This document shows positions 60,507 through 64,000 of a DNA stretch of 64,000 bases, piece after piece. Location: positions 1,426,001 through 1,490,000 of the forward strand of contig NC_018691.1 of the NCBI RefSeq assembly GCF_000300005.1. Direction: 5' to 3'. The notes beneath the pieces were generated by a model. It made no database searches, was not told the DNA's origin, and worked only from the letters and a program-made list of their open reading frames with translations. The position numbers were made by a program, and so were the translations under genes. How positions within the stretch are numbered: the stretch's first letter is position 1; every line of letters starts with the position of its first letter. The DNA comes from Alloalcanivorax dieselolei B5 (GTDB lineage Bacteria > Pseudomonadota > Gammaproteobacteria > Pseudomonadales > Alcanivoracaceae).

Positions 60507-62498
60507 GTGCGATTATCCTTCCGACGTTTTCCATTGAGAATAAAATCGGCAAGTCAGGTCGGGTTGCTCATGTTGTGCCCGTTGGTACTGGTGAATTGCA
60601 GTTGCAATGAGCAACCCGAAATCGCTTGCAGCTTATCCGGTTGCTTGGCTGATGACGGCAACTGTCAGCTCAAGGTGTGGGTGTGGGAAGGTTATCCCAT
60701 TGTCAAGGCGCTGCCGATGGGGCCCGATGCTCTGGAGTATAAAGGGAAAGATAAGATAAAAGAGTCGGGGATATCTTTTCAGGAGCAATTCAGAGTGGTG
60801 GACTACTACACCTATTCGTATGCTCCCGTTGATGCCTCTGACGGGGCGTACAGTTATCTTTTGCAAACTCGGGATGTAAACGGCCATTATCACGAATGTG
60901 CTGCCACGCTACCGGTAAGCAGGCAGAGAGGGAAAAGTTTGAACGTGGCTCTTCTCGAGCCCGCCCTGGTTTTGGATAAAGAAAGCGGGCCGGTACCATT
61001 GCCCGAATATTTGGTTGGGGGCCCGGGTTCCGGGGTGGCGGAGGGCTCATGGTCCGCCAATGAACCGGATTGGGTCATCATTGAGGAAGACGGTGAGCAA
61101 TACCTGCGGTACGCGGGGGTAGCAAGGGAGGCCAGCAGCCCCAGTGCCGCGACTTTGACGGTGTCCGCCACCGGCTCCGATGGTACGCAGGAATCCGCAT
61201 CGGTGGCGCTGGCCGCCCATTACGTTGATCCGAGCCTGGAACTCAATCAGGAATACGCACTGCCCGGAGACAACATCGTTGTCACTTATCGGAGTGGTTT
61301 GGATGACGATGGAGAAACCGGTGGCAACGGCGCAACCTGGGAATTGCTGCTGACACCGGAAGACGGAGAAACGGTGGACAAATCCACCGACCTGCTGACC
61401 ACAGCGTCGCCCGATGAACGACACTTTGTCGCCGAGGAAGTCGGTCGCTATACCGTTAAACGAACCCGCGCGGGCGCCGATGGGGAGGCAGGTTCCGCCA
61501 GCGCCCTGAGCGAGGCGGTCACGGTGCTCGAGCCGGTGGTGAATGTGGTATTCAGCCCTCTGCCGGAAGACATCGATATGGATGAGCCGGTGCTGTTTGA
61601 CGCCAGTGGCTCGACGATTCCACCGGGGGCGGAAGTCTGGTGGGCGGTCACGAAACGCCCCGAAGGAAGCAGCGCGGAGATGGTGCTCGACGACGTTATC
61701 GGCAAGAGAGCGATCCTGACTCCGGACGTAGTGGAAGGGACTTATACCGTCGAAGCCCGGTTGATGTTGCCGTCCCGGCCGGACCCGATAACCCGCAGCC
61801 AGTCGTTTTCCTTTGTTTCCACGCCCGTGGCCGGTCCGGTGACCGATGAGACGGAGCACTGGGTCGGTGACGAGGTGTCCTTCGATCTGGACCGCTCATC
61901 CTATCCCAGTGGCTCTTCCTTCAAGTACACGCTGAGCGCCGTGCCGGAGGGGAGCAACGCGGAACTGGTGATTTCAGCGGACGGTACGCAGGCCATCCTG
62001 GTGGCGGACATGGCGGGGGGCTACGAGGTCGAACTGACCATCACCAATGCCGAGGGGGAAACGTCCAGCCATGTCACCTCGATCACCGCGGAAGAATCCA
62101 GTGCCGTTCCTCTGACTTTGAACAGCACCTTGCCGGTGGTCGACGACGATGGCGACCAGAGCGTTATCGTCATCGACATCGATGGGGACAATCGTTTGAC
62201 GGCCACCGCCGCACAGCCCGCCGTGGGACCGGACACCGCGCTGTTCCTGTATGGCTATTGGTCCGGGGAAAACTCGGCCAATCTGTACGACAGCAGTGGC
62301 GAGCCCTTTGCACTGGTGAACCCCGAGAATGGCGCGGTACTCGAGACCGGTGTCGGCCATACCATTCAACTGAAGCGGGATAACGGCGCTTACTATCAAC
62401 TCCAAGTGACCTTCGAGACCGGCGACCAGGAAGGTGACGCGACCGTCACCGCGCTGAGCGGCTATTACTGCGGTGAATCATTGAGTGATTGCCCCTGA
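60507..62498 (+). CDS. large secreted beta-domain lipoprotein, unknown function
   Basis: A 663-residue protein. I chose the GTG at 60507, because GGAGG lies eight bases before it, and the protein then starts with a basic region, a hydrophobic stretch (VGLLMLCPLVLVNCSC) and a cysteine that could be lipidated, though asparagine before it is atypical for a lipobox. The body consists of Ig/PKD-like beta domains of about 85 residues (DEPVLFDASGSTIPPGAEVW; GDEVSFDLDRSSYPSGSSFK) rich in Asp, Glu and Ser. Cysteines near both ends (CSLSGC; YYCGESLSDC) may pair. It resembles the two PKD lipoproteins in style but not clearly in its C-terminal module. No family recognised. Confidence 0.75.
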   Translation: MRLSFRRFPLRIKSASQVGLLMLCPLVLVNCSCNEQPEIACSLSGCLADDGNCQLKVWVWEGYPIVKALPMGPDALEYKGKDKIKESGISFQEQFRVVDYYTYSYAPVDASDGAYSYLLQTRDVNGHYHECAATLPVSRQRGKSLNVALLEPALVLDKESGPVPLPEYLVGGPGSGVAEGSWSANEPDWVIIEEDGEQYLRYAGVAREASSPSAATLTVSATGSDGTQESASVALAAHYVDPSLELNQEYALPGDNIVVTYRSGLDDDGETGGNGATWELLLTPEDGETVDKSTDLLTTASPDERHFVAEEVGRYTVKRTRAGADGEAGSASALSEAVTVLEPVVNVVFSPLPEDIDMDEPVLFDASGSTIPPGAEVWWAVTKRPEGSSAEMVLDDVIGKRAILTPDVVEGTYTVEARLMLPSRPDPITRSQSFSFVSTPVAGPVTDETEHWVGDEVSFDLDRSSYPSGSSFKYTLSAVPEGSNAELVISADGTQAILVADMAGGYEVELTITNAEGETSSHVTSITAEESSAVPLTLNSTLPVVDDDGDQSVIVIDIDGDNRLTATAAQPAVGPDTALFLYGYWSGENSANLYDSSGEPFALVNPENGAVLETGVGHTIQLKRDNGAYYQLQVTFETGDQEGDATVTALSGYYCGESLSDCP

Positions 62499-62531
62499 CG
62501 GGGTATCGATGAACGGAATCGGGTGGACAAA

Positions 62532-63407
62532 ATGAACTACATCAAATTGGCATTATCGATCACCTTGTTGCTCCCTCTTCTGTGGGGGTGTGGCAGTGAT
62601 AGTCGCAGCAACGCCGGAGGTGGGGATGTTGTGCAACCTGAGCCGGAGCCCGGACTGGATATTTCCGATGTGGAATTGACGGCGGAAGAGAAGGCGCTGT
62701 TGGCAACCATCGAAGACAATATCCAGGCCCACCGCTACGCGGCGGCGACGACGGACATCGTGGCACTGCTTGAGGCCCACCCCGGCAGCGAGCAGATCAA
62801 GAGGCTTTATTCGGATGTCCTTGCCATGCAGTCGGGCATGGCGCCATCCGACTTCGCCGTCAAGGTGGGCGCGGTGCCCATTCAGGTGGCCGATGAGAAC
62901 GGCGATATGATTGAGGTTTTTGCCTCCACCGCTTTGAAGGACATCCTTATTGAGCAGGCGGCGGTGGAGGACAGTGATGACTATCAGGTGCGTTTTCTGA
63001 ATGGACGCCAGGCCTTGCGGCTGCGCCTGGAAGGCAAGACGGTCTCGGAATTGCCCACCCGGGAGCAGGCCGATATCGGTGTCATGGCATCGATTCACGC
63101 TACCCGTCTTGCTTATGCGGCGGTCGGTGGCGCGGCGGAATTGGAATACCTGGAAGAACACCCGGAAGAGCTGGAAAGTACGGTAGCCGGGCATCTGCCC
63201 GAGGTCGAGCAGGAACTGGTGGAGACCCTGAAGGTGGTTGTCGAGACCTCGGAAGCCGTTCATCAGCACTATCCGATACGGGAACTGGATGAAAACCCGG
63301 TAGGCATGTCGATGGCAAAGAATGCGTTCGCCAATACCATGCTGGATGACGGCGCGCTTTCCACCGAAGAAATGGTGGACCTCTACGATTTCGCCTACGG
63401 GAGGTAG
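62532..63407 (+). CDS. lipoprotein of unknown function
   Basis: A 291-residue lipoprotein with signal MNYIKLALSITLLLPLLWGC and lipobox LWGC, a glycine/proline/glutamate linker (NAGGGDVVQPEPEPG), then a mostly helical, very acidic domain. KALLATIEDNIQAHRYAAAT and VALLEAHPGSEQIKRLYSDV recall a TPR-like helix pair; the rest (EYLEEHPEELESTVAGHLPE) is helical without a known motif. It lies 33 bases after the large lipoprotein on the same strand, so both are probably co-transcribed and form an envelope complex. No function assigned. An upstream GTG (62523) is possible. Confidence 0.75.
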   Translation: MNYIKLALSITLLLPLLWGCGSDSRSNAGGGDVVQPEPEPGLDISDVELTAEEKALLATIEDNIQAHRYAAATTDIVALLEAHPGSEQIKRLYSDVLAMQSGMAPSDFAVKVGAVPIQVADENGDMIEVFASTALKDILIEQAAVEDSDDYQVRFLNGRQALRLRLEGKTVSELPTREQADIGVMASIHATRLAYAAVGGAAELEYLEEHPEELESTVAGHLPEVEQELVETLKVVVETSEAVHQHYPIRELDENPVGMSMAKNAFANTMLDDGALSTEEMVDLYDFAYGR

Positions 63408-63442
63408 TGGTTTCAGGGAGAAAGGAGGAAGACCATATCCGC

Positions 63443-63853
63443 TCAGGTCCAGCGCTTGCGGCTGTTGGCGGTGGCGATTTGCTCGTTGAGAGTGAGGAAG
63501 TCGTAGAGAATCCCCAGCCCGAACAAACCCAGGGTCAGCAGGTAAATCAGCCCGGTCACCCATTTGCCCATATAAAAACGGTGCAGGCCGAAGATGCCGA
63601 GAAAGGTCAGCAGCAGCCAGGTGATGTTGTAATCCACCGGGCCGGAGACATAGCGATGGTCGGCATCGCGGTCCATGGACGGGATCAGGAACAGATCGAC
63701 GATCCAGCCGATGAAGAACAGTCCCAGGGTGAAGAACCAGATCACGCCGGTAATTTGCCGGCCATAGTAGAACCGGTGTGACCCCATGAAGCCAAAGATC
63801 CAGAGGGCGTAGCCAATGATCTTGCTGTGGGTATCGTCAATCCGCGTGTTCAT
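63443..63853 (-). CDS. TM2-domain membrane protein with two TM2 units
   Basis: A 136-residue protein with two TM2 domains in tandem: [20 protein letters not shown] then [12 protein letters not shown], and [20 protein letters not shown] then [12 protein letters not shown]. Each has the G-x-H-R-F-Y-x-G motif and two membrane helices. TM2 proteins are widespread, and their bacterial role is unclear. Its ATG overlaps the purT stop (ATGA), so it is made after PurT on the same message. Convergent with the lipoprotein gene. Confidence 0.88.
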   Translation of the reverse strand: MNTRIDDTHSKIIGYALWIFGFMGSHRFYYGRQITGVIWFFTLGLFFIGWIVDLFLIPSMDRDADHRYVSGPVDYNITWLLLTFLGIFGLHRFYMGKWVTGLIYLLTLGLFGLGILYDFLTLNEQIATANSRKRWT

Positions 63854-64000
63854 AGATCTACCTCGATATTGGTAATCACGGTGTTGGCTTTGACTCTCGC
63901 GCTTTCGATGCTATCCGCTTTGGCCAGAGCGACGCCGAGGCGGCGGCTGCCATGCACTTCCGGCTTGCCGAACAGGCGCAGATCGGTGTCCGGCTCCGCC
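63850..64000 (-). CDS. purT: formate-dependent phosphoribosylglycinamide formyltransferase PurT, 3' end (partial)
   Basis: Only the last 49 residues are in the window; the gene continues past its right edge. They read [20 protein letters not shown] and [20 protein letters not shown], closely matching the C terminus of PurT, an ATP-grasp ligase that formylates GAR with formate and ATP in purine synthesis. The LRLFGKPE[12 protein letters not shown] motif is diagnostic. Its stop overlaps the TM2 gene start. Confidence 0.85.
   Translation of the reverse strand, partial: AEPDTDLRLFGKPEVHGSRRLGVALAKADSIESARVKANTVITNIEVDL

Noticed and set aside
1-64000. CRISPR array, prophage, insertion sequence, tRNA or riboswitch
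   Set aside because: No regularly spaced repeats, transposase or phage genes, tRNA-like folds or known aptamer patterns were recognised on reading either strand.

Overview
The window is GC-rich, densely coded DNA of a Gammaproteobacterium. Support comes from close PtsJ, YggS, HpaG/H/I, HmuTUV, SitABCD-type and PurT homologues, typical Shine-Dalgarno sites, lipoprotein signals and Fur-box-like sites. The mix of genes would suit a marine or soil genus of the Alcanivorax/Halomonas/Pseudomonas kind, but the genus is an inference. No rRNA, tRNA, CRISPR array, insertion sequence or phage gene was seen.

Layout. (1) 0-7.5 kb: regulator/exporter pairs (AraC with LysE; XRE with a DHA2 MFS pump; LysR beside a second DHA2 pump with a divergent TetR). 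(2) 7.5-11.3 kb: a translationally coupled YggS - glutamine amidotransferase - small protein unit, divergent from the MocR regulator ptsJ, which looks like a vitamin B6 homeostasis locus. (3) 10.7-14.1 kb: an NAD(P)-binding protein, LysR coupled to a thioredoxin, and a porin of lower GC. (4) 14.2-25.0 kb: a catabolic island with a divergent promoter region carrying two matching IclR-type palindromes. One side has an amidohydrolase, a RidA-like protein and the solute receptor of a tripartite tricarboxylate transporter. The other has a flavin-binding protein, IclR, hpaG1, hpaG2, hpaH, hpaI, tctB, tctA and an aldehyde dehydrogenase. It is the lower half of homoprotocatechuate degradation without the ring-cleavage genes.

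(5) 25.0-39.9 kb: two paralogous cassettes of ECF sigma factor, FecR regulator, TonB-dependent receptor with signalling domain, and PKD-repeat lipoprotein, each headed by a Fur-like site. The lipoproteins share a C-terminal module and sit where hemophore genes sit in Has systems. (6) 40.0-41.2 kb: a DUF4442 thioesterase and TetR around a shared palindrome, next to the 36-residue remnant of a quinone oxidoreductase. (7) 41.5-50.8 kb: an iron block of heme oxygenase, ExbB-ExbD-TonB, HmuTUV and a SitABCD-type Mn/Fe transporter. TonB energy could serve the two receptors and HemO could release iron from heme delivered by HmuTUV.

(8) 50.9-54.9 kb: a FAN1-like VRR-NUC nuclease coupled to an XPD/DinG-like helicase with an N-terminal nuclease-like domain. 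(9) 55.0-60.2 kb: a crotonase, a tight TetR - hotdog thioesterase - MATE pump - thiolase operon, and a divergent DoxX gene. (10) 60.5-64.0 kb: two unrecognised lipoproteins, a double-TM2 membrane protein and the 3' end of purT, cut by the window edge.

All assignments come from reading the translated sequence and from remembered family features; no database search was run.
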